Notes: generated by a model from the letters alone, not told the origin. A stretch of DNA of 7,394 bases from an uncultured Candidatus Saccharibacteria bacterium (GCA_903891235.1 CAITDW010000036.1:1-7394), one strand, 5' to 3'; numbered from the stretch's first letter, positions 1-5,500 are shown. Program-made: numbers and translations.

Positions 1-588
1 GTTCCAAATAGTCATCTAGCTTCAGGTGCTTGTGTTTGTAATACGGGATTTAATACTACTGCCTTGGGTTGTTCGGCACCAGTACCTGGAACTTCTTCAG
101 CAGATGTAGTTGTTCAGTTGCCATCAAGCACTACGACTGTAAATCCAGTCGAGACTCCAACCGGTGCTCAGACATGTACTGGGCCGAATATAAACCCTAC
201 TCCCCAGAATGGAAAATGCGTTTGTAATGGTGGTTACTTTGCAAGTCCTGTTTGCGTAACAGGTGCTGTCTTTTGTCAGGCTCAGGTTGGGGCGCTATTA
301 TATAACGATATATATGGATGCTATCCTAATCCGCTTACTAGTCAACCAGCTGCTGGCTCGTCATCTAGTGTGGTTAACTATAAGGGAACCTCAGGTCATA
401 ATTGTCTAAAGGGTTTTTCATGGATGGATCCTGGATACTGTCTTGCTGATAAAAAGACATATACTTATGCAGATATAGGTAATATTGCTTCAGCTTCAGG
501 AATACATATTCAAATCAATCCAGCGCTTGGCGGCTACGGTTACACCTGCTATACAAATACTTGCGATTACAAAAATAAACTTCAATAA
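1..588 (+). CDS. Secreted cysteine-rich protein with EGF-tail-like CxC modules (5' end outside the window)
   Basis: The frame is open from base 1, so this is the C-terminal 195 residues of a longer protein; the TTG at 64 is internal, because the cysteine motif before it (CVCNTGF, ending in a Cys at visible residue 24) belongs to the same pattern as later ones. The visible part has 13 cysteines. Two modules read CVCNxG(Y/F) followed 5-9 residues later by Cys; the second is preceded by a TCTG element. A further CLKGFSWMDPGYC segment and a C-terminal CYTNTC pair follow. Between modules lie Ser/Thr/Pro-rich linkers. The cysteine density and linkers indicate an exported, disulfide-bonded surface protein. 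The CxC-xxG-aromatic-C spacing recalls the C-terminal half of EGF domains, but six-cysteine EGF repeats are not evident. The same module interrupts the C-terminal domain of the GH43 protein at 2073-3536. It ends in TAA, 20 bp before the next gene, probably in one operon. Exact function is not recognisable. Confidence 0.85.
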   Translation, partial: VPNSHLASGACVCNTGFNTTALGCSAPVPGTSSADVVVQLPSSTTTVNPVETPTGAQTCTGPNINPTPQNGKCVCNGGYFASPVCVTGAVFCQAQVGALLYNDIYGCYPNPLTSQPAAGSSSSVVNYKGTSGHNCLKGFSWMDPGYCLADKKTYTYADIGNIASASGIHIQINPALGGYGYTCYTNTCDYKNKLQ

Positions 589-595
589 ATTAAAT

Positions 596-602
596 AAAGG
601 AA
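596..602 (+). promoter_or_regulatory. Ribosome binding site for the 609 gene
   Basis: AAAGGAA lies 6-7 bases before the ATG at 609 and matches the Shine-Dalgarno consensus in part. It supports this start and lies in the short gap after the preceding gene. No separate promoter is visible in that gap, so the gene is probably cotranscribed with the cysteine-rich gene. Confidence 0.6.
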
Positions 603-608
603 TAATCT

Positions 609-1022
609 ATGAAAAATAATAAAAAAATAATATATATCGCAACACCTTTATTAGTTTTAATTCTTATAGGAATTGGACTTTATTACAATAAAACTATGTG
701 GCTTTTCACTCCATCGTACAATCAAAGAAGTACGGTCAATAGTTACTTAAACGACATCTATTCTGGAGACTATAAAAGCGCATATAAATTAGTAAATCCA
801 ATACTGCAGACTCAATTACCATATGATAGTTTCATTGGCAAAAACCTGCCAATAAGAAATAAATATAACGTTACTACTTTTAAGTCATATAAGATAGCTG
901 GTAAGTCAGACATAATCACTGGAAATATAAAAGATAAATCGCACGGACTTAATTATAACTTCAGTATTATTGTCAATAGCTCAACAAACAAAATAAACTA
1001 CATACTTATTCAGCCTAATTAG
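609..1022 (+). CDS. Small membrane-anchored protein with a possible NTF2-like outer domain
   Basis: This 137-residue protein begins with a Lys-rich N-terminus (MKNNKK) and one hydrophobic helix at about residues 7-25. About 110 residues then lie outside the membrane, following the positive-inside rule. The stretch at 43-75, with YLNDIYSGDYKSAYKLVNP, looks like the first helices of NTF2-like domains such as the DUF4878-type lipoprotein/membrane family, where a helix, a 'GDY..AY' turn and a second helix precede a curved sheet. The rest, with alternating hydrophobic residues up to the C-terminus, fits beta strands. There is no cysteine, so it is not a lipoprotein. The family call is a fold-level guess and no catalytic residues are suggested. 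It follows the cysteine-rich gene by 20 bp with a good ribosome binding site. Its TAG stop lies inside the 3' end of the convergent gene at 1015-1995. Confidence 0.8.
   Translation: MKNNKKIIYIATPLLVLILIGIGLYYNKTMWLFTPSYNQRSTVNSYLNDIYSGDYKSAYKLVNPILQTQLPYDSFIGKNLPIRNKYNVTTFKSYKIAGKSDIITGNIKDKSHGLNYNFSIIVNSSTNKINYILIQPN
1015..1022. other. Palindromic overlap of two convergent stop codons
   Basis: The octamer CTAATTAG is a perfect palindrome. Read on the plus strand it ends in the TAG of the 609 gene; read on the minus strand it ends in the TAG of the 326-residue gene. The two genes therefore overlap tail to tail by exactly this palindrome, and no spacer exists for a conventional terminator for either. 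Confidence 0.9.
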
Positions 1023-1995
1023 TTTTCAGTGATGCAAATACACTATTTATAAGAGATTGACTTATGGTTGTAGTCTTATTGTCGGAATAAATCTCTAGTA
1101 TAATATTCTGATTATTTGCTTGGAATACAGTAAATTTGTCCTGATTTGTTCCACAGATATTATATTTACTATTTTTATAACTCACAGTACCTACAATTTT
1201 AGCATTCACTTCTACCTGATCGCATGAAGTATACTTTTCAATAGGACTAACAGCAACTGATGTTAGGTTCTTGTTGTTACCCGTGAGCTGGTTATTATTG
1301 GTGTTTAGATTAGTGCCTAGTATGGAATCGGAATAATAATTAAAAGTATATCTAGATCCCTTGTTTAATAATGTGAATTGTTTAAAGCCTACTGGTTTAA
1401 GGGCTGAATATGTAAAGATTCCAGCTCCTAATAGAATAATCGTTGCCCCTGCTATTACTGGTATTTTCCATTTTATTTTATTGTTTGTTTTAACAGGTTC
1501 CATCGGTATTTCATCATTCGTAAATGTGTTTGCTGTTGGGATTGGTAGTTCTTCTGCCTGATTTTGAGCCTCACTAGGAGCCGTATAGCTTGGTTTGAAG
1601 ATCTCATTATTATTTAGTTGAGAATCGTTTCTAGGTGGTTCTGGTGTCGTGTCAAAGTTATACTGAGGTTGATTTGATACTTGATCAACAATAGTTTCTC
1701 CTAATGGTTGTATAGGCACATTTGGGTTCTGGACTGGAGACGTTGGAGCTATATTCTGGTTAGATATAGTTTCACTAGGTTTAACATCTTCTGATGTATC
1801 AAAAAAGTACTTACTTGAATCATAATCTTTAGGTAATTCTTGAACTAGTGGGATGCTTTCAGTGCTAGGTTGTACTGGACTAGGACTAGGTATTGTTGGA
1901 CTAGTACTAATGCTTGATGAAATGACCGGATTAGCAGTAACGTCTTGGTCATGATCTATTTTTACACTATCTTGACCTGGACTATTATTATCCAT
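1015..1995 (-). CDS. Bitopic membrane protein with disordered cytoplasmic half and a two-cysteine outer domain
   Basis: This is a 326-residue protein of unrecognised family. Residues 1-170 are rich in Pro, Ser, Thr, Asn, Gln and acidic residues, with runs such as SPTIPSPSPVQPS near 32-44, and look intrinsically disordered. A basic KIKWK element (173-177) precedes a single membrane helix at about 178-198. The following 125 residues form a compact outer domain with two cysteines (C258 and C281) that could pair. There is no cleavable signal peptide, so the disordered half should remain in the cytoplasm. This layout, a long low-complexity N-terminus, one helix and a small outer domain, is common among CPR hypothetical proteins. 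The start is supported by AAAAGGGG seven bases upstream and a promoter just before that. The C-terminus ends in TAG, overlapping the convergent 609 gene by 8 bp. Confidence 0.85.
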   Translation of the reverse strand: MDNNSPGQDSVKIDHDQDVTANPVISSSISTSPTIPSPSPVQPSTESIPLVQELPKDYDSSKYFFDTSEDVKPSETISNQNIAPTSPVQNPNVPIQPLGETIVDQVSNQPQYNFDTTPEPPRNDSQLNNNEIFKPSYTAPSEAQNQAEELPIPTANTFTNDEIPMEPVKTNNKIKWKIPVIAGATIILLGAGIFTYSALKPVGFKQFTLLNKGSRYTFNYYSDSILGTNLNTNNNQLTGNNKNLTSVAVSPIEKYTSCDQVEVNAKIVGTVSYKNSKYNICGTNQDKFTVFQANNQNIILEIYSDNKTTTISQSLINSVFASLKTN

Positions 1996-2002
1996 AAAGA
2001 AT

Positions 2003-2010
2003 CCCCTTTT
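2003..2010 (-). promoter_or_regulatory. Ribosome binding site for the 1995 gene
   Basis: On the minus strand AAAAGGGG stands seven bases before the ATG at 1995. The predicted transcription start from the adjacent promoter falls at about the first base of this element, giving a very short leader consisting of little more than the ribosome binding site. Confidence 0.6.
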
Positions 2011-2016
2011 TTATAG

Positions 2017-2045
2017 AGTATGCTTAAGTATTATTTATATGTCAA
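2017..2045 (-). promoter_or_regulatory. Sigma-70-type promoter for the 326-residue membrane protein
   Basis: On the minus strand a consensus -35 box TTGACA (2040-2045) is followed by exactly 17 bases and a -10 box CATACT (2017-2022, four of six matches). It lies in the 77-bp gap after the GH43 gene on the same strand, so the 326-residue gene can be transcribed independently of the hydrolase. Confidence 0.6.
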
Positions 2046-2072
2046 GATGTTGAATTGTTGATTATCTAATGT

Positions 2073-3536
2073 TTAATTGGTAACAATCATTGAATAGGAC
2101 TGAGTTGCTGTTAGGGCTGGAGCATTCGAATCTGTAGCCTTTATTGTGAATTTATATGTACTCGTAGGAACGCTTGATGATGGAATGCAACCGAAAATGC
2201 TATTCATAATGTAGCCAGGGTTACATACACAATTGCCTTTGACTATGGTCGAATTTGAAACTCCAGAACAGGAAAGAATTCCATTAGAATTTATGGCTGG
2301 AGCTGCAGATATTGGGGTTCCAGAAATAGAAGATTTAGCATTGTCTATACTAAGACCATTAGGCAAGCTACCAGATTCAACGGTATAGTTTATGGATCCA
2401 GTTCCACCGACTGCTTTAAGCTTAGTTTCATAAAATGAATTCAATTGACCTGGGGACATGACGTGAGTACTGATTGATAGGCCTGGTTCTACAAATTTTG
2501 TTTTGAATTTTAGAACGCCCTTAGCATTACTAGTTAAGATAACTTCATAGAGAGCTCTAAAAGCATTCGTTCCAGCTATTGCTCCATGCCAAGCAGCAAA
2601 TGCCATGATATTATTGCCCTGGCTATCTTGAAATAATTCTGGACTGCCTGGACCATACATGTCACCCAGGCTTGATATAAAAGGATTAGATGAAGAATCT
2701 GTGCAAGGGCCAATGGCAGAGGAGCATGTTGCGTAGCCAATTGCGTAAGACGAATCATAATAACGAGATCCACCATAGAATAAATAGTATTTGCTGTTTA
2801 TTATTGCCATATTAGGTCCTTCTATAATGCCATTTTGCCAAGCTTGAGTAGAAGATAATATAGATTTTGCACTACCCATTAGGTTGTAGCTAGAATCTAA
2901 TTGCTGCACCCAGAGATTATCTGGTGCATTTATGTTATTGCCATCATTCTTCCAATATATATATGATGTACCATTTGCGTCTGTGAAAACGCTCGGATCT
3001 ATAGAGCCTCCAAGAGTTGGCTGACAAATGAATGGGGCTAGGTTGTTATCCATAAATGGACCGTTTGGAGAGTCAGAAATGGCCTTTCCTATGCACTGAG
3101 TTGAAGGGTTTTTGTTATGAAGAGTGTATAACATTACGTACTTGTTTAAACTTGAGTTGAATTTTACTGACGGAGCCCAGTTATTTGTATTGTTGGCCCA
3201 GGATGGAACATTTGGCATTATGTTGGCTGGATTTGTCTGCCAGTTAACACCATTAGTTGAAATTAGTCCTGGCACTAAACTATAGCCTGACTGAGTTGAA
3301 TATCCATAATAAGTATTGCCAACTTTCAAGATTGATGGATCTGGAAAGTCTGCATCATAAGTCGGACTAATAGTAAGATAACCTGCAGCAGCACTAGATT
3401 TTGTAAGAATGTTACGACGAGAATCATTATTATTCAAAATTGATAAGCTACCAATAAATGCAACTAATATAATAAGCGCTACAAAAACAGTTATTTTAAG
3501 GGAGCTAATATTTTTGTAACTAGATTTAAAAATCAT
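2073..3536 (-). CDS. Membrane-anchored GH43-family glycoside hydrolase with an interrupted Ig-like domain
   Basis: This 487-residue protein starts with a basic N-terminus and a hydrophobic helix (about 13-34), probably an uncleaved signal anchor, so the enzyme sits outside the membrane. Residues 55-350 read as a five-bladed GH43 propeller. DADFPDPSILKVGNTYYGYS carries the catalytic base D66, GSIDPSVFTDANGTSYIYW the pKa-setting D180, and IIEGPNM the general acid E239; GPGSPELF (295-302) and H317 match later family motifs. Known members cut alpha-L-arabinofuranosides, beta-xylosides, arabinan or galactan; the exact substrate cannot be read here. Residues 365-487 are a He_PIG-type Ig-like domain (LPNGLSIDNAKSSISGTP, then TYKFTIKATD). 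Between those halves sits a roughly 50-residue insert with C423, C436, C438 and C450, matching the modules in the protein at 1-588. The start lacks a Shine-Dalgarno sequence; a promoter close upstream predicts a leader of about nine bases. Confidence 0.93.
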   Translation of the reverse strand: MIFKSSYKNISSLKITVFVALIILVAFIGSLSILNNNDSRRNILTKSSAAAGYLTISPTYDADFPDPSILKVGNTYYGYSTQSGYSLVPGLISTNGVNWQTNPANIMPNVPSWANNTNNWAPSVKFNSSLNKYVMLYTLHNKNPSTQCIGKAISDSPNGPFMDNNLAPFICQPTLGGSIDPSVFTDANGTSYIYWKNDGNNINAPDNLWVQQLDSSYNLMGSAKSILSSTQAWQNGIIEGPNMAIINSKYYLFYGGSRYYDSSYAIGYATCSSAIGPCTDSSSNPFISSLGDMYGPGSPELFQDSQGNNIMAFAAWHGAIAGTNAFRALYEVILTSNAKGVLKFKTKFVEPGLSISTHVMSPGQLNSFYETKLKAVGGTGSINYTVESGSLPNGLSIDNAKSSISGTPISAAPAINSNGILSCSGVSNSTIVKGNCVCNPGYIMNSIFGCIPSSSVPTSTYKFTIKATDSNAPALTATQSYSMIVTN

Positions 3537-3551
3537 AACATTTATATAAGC

Positions 3552-3580
3552 AGTATAATTTAAATATACATTAAAATCAA
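3552..3580 (-). promoter_or_regulatory. Sigma-70-type promoter for the GH43 gene
   Basis: On the minus strand TTGATT (3575-3580, four of six) is followed by exactly 17 bases and TATACT (3552-3557, five of six). Only 15 bases separate the -10 box from the ATG at 3536, so the expected leader is about nine bases and has no ribosome binding site. It directly abuts the inverted repeat at 3581-3605. Confidence 0.6.
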
Positions 3581-3605
3581 TAATTACCCACTTTTCGAGT
3601 AATTA
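3581..3605. promoter_or_regulatory. Inverted repeat between two divergent promoters, candidate operator
   Basis: TAATTAC (3581-3587) and its exact reverse complement GTAATTA (3599-3605) flank an 11-base centre. The left arm touches the -35 box of the GH43 promoter and the right arm ends 13 bases before the -35 box of the plus-strand promoter. A dimeric regulator bound here could affect both genes. The arms are AT-only except for one base, so chance is possible. Confidence 0.35.
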
Positions 3606-3618
3606 ATGGCTTTCAGAT

Positions 3619-3647
3619 TTGACTTAAGACCAAAACCAATAAATAAT
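3619..3647 (+). promoter_or_regulatory. Sigma-70-type promoter for the three-helix membrane protein
   Basis: TTGACT (3619-3624, five of six) is followed by exactly 17 bases and AATAAT (3642-3647, five of six). The predicted start near 3654 gives a leader of about 26 bases that contains the ribosome binding site AAGGAT at 3667-3672. Confidence 0.6.
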
Positions 3648-3679
3648 GTAGATAACATTAAAGCATAAGGATAATAAAT

Positions 3680-3970
3680 ATGGCAAAAAAACAATCAGAA
3701 TCAAAAAACGACCTAGCGATTGAAAGTTATATTTTAATTGCTGCAACTGTCTCAAGCTTAGTTTTTATATGGAGCGTTGTTAGACTAGCTAAAACTGAAA
3801 TAACATCTAGCTATAGGGGCTATCCGAATAACTATGCCTCAATTGTTGCAATTATTTTATTACTCTTTGCAATTTCAAGATGTAAAAAGAAATGGGAAAG
3901 AAATCTAATTCTTATTTGTTGTACGATACTTTTATCTGGTTATTTAGTATTTTTCTTCGGATTAAAATAG
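3680..3970 (+). CDS. Small three-helix membrane protein of unknown function
   Basis: This is a 96-residue protein with a charged N-terminus (MAKKQSESKND) and three hydrophobic segments at about residues 17-36, 52-66 and 74-94. The loop between the second and third is strongly basic (RCKKKWERN), which by the positive-inside rule puts that loop in the cytoplasm and leaves the first loop, with SSYRGYPNNYAS, outside. The predicted N-terminus is then also cytoplasmic and the C-terminus outside. No family motif is recognisable. The start is supported by AAGGAT with seven-base spacing and by its own promoter. It diverges from the GH43 gene across a shared regulatory region and converges with the 203-residue gene, whose stop is only three bases away. 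Confidence 0.78.
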   Translation: MAKKQSESKNDLAIESYILIAATVSSLVFIWSVVRLAKTEITSSYRGYPNNYASIVAIILLLFAISRCKKKWERNLILICCTILLSGYLVFFFGLK

Positions 3971-3978
3971 TATTTAAT
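3961..3978. terminator. Weak AT-only inverted repeat between convergent stops, possible bidirectional terminator
   Basis: ATTAAA (3961-3966) and TTTAAT (3973-3978) form six-base inverted arms around a six-base loop, spanning the TAG of the plus-strand gene and the TAA of the minus-strand gene. The stem would contain no G-C pair, so its termination ability is doubtful. It is listed because no better terminator separates these two genes. Confidence 0.2.
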
Positions 3979-4585
3979 TACACGGAATATTTAATTGACT
4001 CGCTAAAGCTTCTTCAATATTGATTTTGTCGTCATGAATGATTGAATCGTGCTTATATATATCATTAGGCTGACTATCTGGGTATGTATATTCCTCGGCT
4101 AATTTCGTTACGCATTTGAGGCCACTAATTGAAAAATCAGGCGTTAGGTCCATTGCTGTTTTGCTGGATGGTGAACATAATATATGATTTGCGGCAGCTA
4201 GATTGAGTGAAGATGCATAATAGCTCGATCTAAGTTTCATATCATCGGCTTCAGCCTTATAATTTACAGCTTTAAAAGTTCCTGGCTTAGTTATATCTGA
4301 GGCAGCATTCCAAAGAAATTGGGTTTCAGCACCAAGTTTTGCTACGCAAGCACCACTAGCTTCTAGAGCTTTTGGATTTTTAAGATCAGCAACAAATTCA
4401 AATCTCTGATTGAGTGAATCGTTTGTGCCTTTAACAGCAATATATGCTCCGGCTATGGTTGCTGCAGCCAATGCTAAAGCTCCAATAACTTTAGCTACCT
4501 TATTAATTTTTTTTTGCGATAGCTCTTGACTACTACGCTGGATTTCAGTTTGGTTGTTTTCCTTAGCTTCAAGTGAATTTTTCAT
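3974..4585 (-). CDS. Membrane-anchored protein with a four-cysteine outer domain
   Basis: This 203-residue protein is of unrecognised family. Residues 1-30 are polar and charged (Glu, Gln, Lys, Ser), followed by one Ala/Ile-rich membrane helix at about 33-51. The remaining 150 residues should be exported and contain four cysteines (C80, C137, C158, C202), enough for two disulfides. Short elements such as GACVAKLGAETQFLW (78-92) and GLKCVTKLAEEY (155-166) resemble each other loosely as C-V-x-K-L, possibly an internal duplication. The start has no Shine-Dalgarno sequence. A strong promoter ends six bases before the ATG, which predicts a leaderless mRNA. It follows the 214-residue membrane protein on the same strand, but that promoter allows separate expression. 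Confidence 0.82.
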   Translation of the reverse strand: MKNSLEAKENNQTEIQRSSQELSQKKINKVAKVIGALALAAATIAGAYIAVKGTNDSLNQRFEFVADLKNPKALEASGACVAKLGAETQFLWNAASDITKPGTFKAVNYKAEADDMKLRSSYYASSLNLAAANHILCSPSSKTAMDLTPDFSISGLKCVTKLAEEYTYPDSQPNDIYKHDSIIHDDKINIEEALASQLNIPCN

Positions 4586-4591
4586 TATAGT

Positions 4592-4620
4592 ATTTTACAA
4601 TAAAATAATATAAATGTCAA
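4592..4620 (-). promoter_or_regulatory. Strong sigma-70-type promoter predicting a leaderless transcript
   Basis: On the minus strand consensus TTGACA (4615-4620) is followed by exactly 17 bases and TAAAAT (4592-4597, five of six). Only six bases (ACTATA) separate the -10 box from the ATG at 4583-4585. The normal start distance of about seven bases puts the first transcribed base at or next to the A of the start codon. Confidence 0.65.
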
Positions 4621-4632
4621 CTGTTTAGATAT

Positions 4633-5277
4633 TTAATAGCTTTGAATTTGTTTTACATTTTTCATTAGCAGATCAATTTGATATGTAACATTACATTGTG
4701 AATTTTTAAAGAAATATATCGTCTTACCATTAGCTAATTTTTTACTACCACTGGCAATTAATTTTCCTGGTCCTGAAAAATCTTTTAACTCGGAAGTATA
4801 TTGAAGAATGATGGCATTCAAGCAGGACTGTAGATTCGGAGTTTCATCCTCAACTTTTGACAATGAGTTTGCATTGTTGGAGTAATTCCATTGCCAAGGA
4901 AGTGATATGGAGCTTTTAGAAACAATGCCAAAAAGCGAAGCTTGAGCTTGCCCAATAATTGATTTTGTAGTTATCTGAATTTGACCACCATCCCAATAAT
5001 TATAAAGAATAGTTCCATTGTTATCTGAGTTTGCTGGTAGGAATAAATTGCTCCCAGTTAAGTAAATCTTTCCAGTGATTGGGTCAATGGGTGCGGGTTT
5101 ATCTATGTTGTCGATAGCCTTATTTATGTCAGTCACTAGAAGAATTGGTCCGCTGTCAGTTGCTAATAATCTCCAGAAATATGCATAATCAAGGAATAGC
5201 TGAAAAACAAAAAATAGGATTATTAATATAATTCCAGCTATTTTTAGCTTATGTTTTATGTTTTTAGGTTTCTTCAT
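4633..5277 (-). CDS. Membrane-anchored protein with a two-cysteine outer domain, translationally coupled to a small upstream gene
   Basis: This 214-residue protein begins MKKPKNIKHKLK, then one membrane helix at about residues 13-33, then about 180 exported residues. The outer part has mixed Asn/Ser/Ile-rich strands, a PIDPITGKIYL segment, aromatic WQWNY, and two cysteines, one in LQSCLNA and one in NSQCNV. No family is recognised. The ATG at 5277 is preferred over longer options (TTG at 5319, ATG at 5304), because GGAAGGAT lies six bases upstream and the small gene at 5279-5422 stops one base before it; the longer versions would overlap that gene in another frame. This arrangement indicates coupled translation of the pair. 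It is followed at 4620 by the promoter of the 203-residue gene. Confidence 0.82.
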   Translation of the reverse strand: MKKPKNIKHKLKIAGIILIILFFVFQLFLDYAYFWRLLATDSGPILLVTDINKAIDNIDKPAPIDPITGKIYLTGSNLFLPANSDNNGTILYNYWDGGQIQITTKSIIGQAQASLFGIVSKSSISLPWQWNYSNNANSLSKVEDETPNLQSCLNAIILQYTSELKDFSGPGKLIASGSKKLANGKTIYFFKNSQCNVTYQIDLLMKNVKQIQSY

Positions 5278-5278
5278 C

Positions 5279-5422
5279 TTATATCCTTCCAGATAACTTT
5301 CCATAATAGTAAGTAACAATAATAAGAGCTATTATCAAAAATAACAAAAATAATTCTTGAGCAGTAATGTTTGGCTTATGGAGAATTTTTTGTTTTTTCT
5401 TATTTATTTTATTTTTTTTCAT
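5279..5422 (-). CDS. 47-residue single-helix membrane protein (small gene)
   Basis: An intact frame runs from ATG at 5420-5422 to TAA at 5279-5281. The peptide has a very basic N-terminus (MKKNKINKKKQKILHKP), a hydrophobic segment at about 24-38 (LFLLFLIIALIIVTY) and a short tail YYGKLSGRI. The profile is that of a genuine N-in membrane peptide rather than random translation. Its stop precedes the next ATG by one base, and its last codons contain the ribosome binding site of that gene, so the two are probably made together, as small subunit and partner. The basic-helix-short-tail layout vaguely recalls septum peptides such as FtsL or FtsB, but nothing specific supports that. There is no Shine-Dalgarno sequence before its own ATG. 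Confidence 0.6.
   Translation of the reverse strand: MKKNKINKKKQKILHKPNITAQELFLLFLIIALIIVTYYYGKLSGRI
5284..5290 (-). promoter_or_regulatory. Ribosome binding site deciding the 5277 start
   Basis: On the minus strand GGAAGGA, a near-ideal Shine-Dalgarno element, lies six bases before the ATG at 5277 and inside the last codons of the small gene. It selects this ATG over the upstream TTG and ATG in the same frame. Confidence 0.7.
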
Positions 5423-5446
5423 GATTATTTTTTGGCTTATGTTTAT

Positions 5447-5474
5447 ATAATAGTCTTTTTCTTATGAAAAACAA
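5447..5474 (-). promoter_or_regulatory. Possible promoter for the 47/214-residue gene pair
   Basis: On the minus strand TTGTTT (5469-5474, three of six) is followed by 16 bases and TATTAT (5447-5452, five of six), 24 bases before the ATG at 5422. On the plus strand the same AT-rich patch reads TATAAT at 5446-5451, so a bidirectional promoter region is plausible. The -35 match is poor. Confidence 0.3.
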
Positions 5475-5488
5475 ATTAAAAAATATGT

Positions 5489-5494
5489 AATAAT
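5489..5494 (+). promoter_or_regulatory. Possible -10 element of a leaderless promoter for the 5501 gene
   Basis: AATAAT ends six bases before the ATG at 5501, the same geometry as the well-supported leaderless promoter at 4592-4620. No convincing -35 hexamer is found 16-18 bases upstream. An alternative perfect TATAAT at 5446-5451 would give a leader of about 40 bases but also lacks a good -35 box. Confidence 0.3.
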
Positions 5495-5500
5495 GTTTAT

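Noticed and set aside
64..588. Complete 174-residue protein starting at TTG 64
   Set aside because: The frame is open to base 1, and the cysteine motif before base 64 matches the motif inside the protein, so the gene continues to the left and TTG is internal.
1361..1561. 66-codon plus-strand frame
   Set aside because: It lies wholly inside the 326-residue minus-strand gene opposite its membrane helix, and has no ribosome binding site; its hydrophobicity reflects the antisense of that segment.
2576..2776. 66-codon minus-strand frame
   Set aside because: It lies inside the GH43 gene in another frame, while the GH43 frame has clear family motifs across this region.
4633..5319. Longer version of the 214-residue protein from TTG 5319 or ATG 5304
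   Set aside because: The near-ideal ribosome binding site is six bases before ATG 5277, and the upstream part overlaps the small membrane-protein gene in a different frame.
5384..5420. T-rich stretch as a rho-independent terminator on the plus strand
   Set aside because: No GC stem precedes it, and it is the Lys-rich start of the minus-strand small gene.
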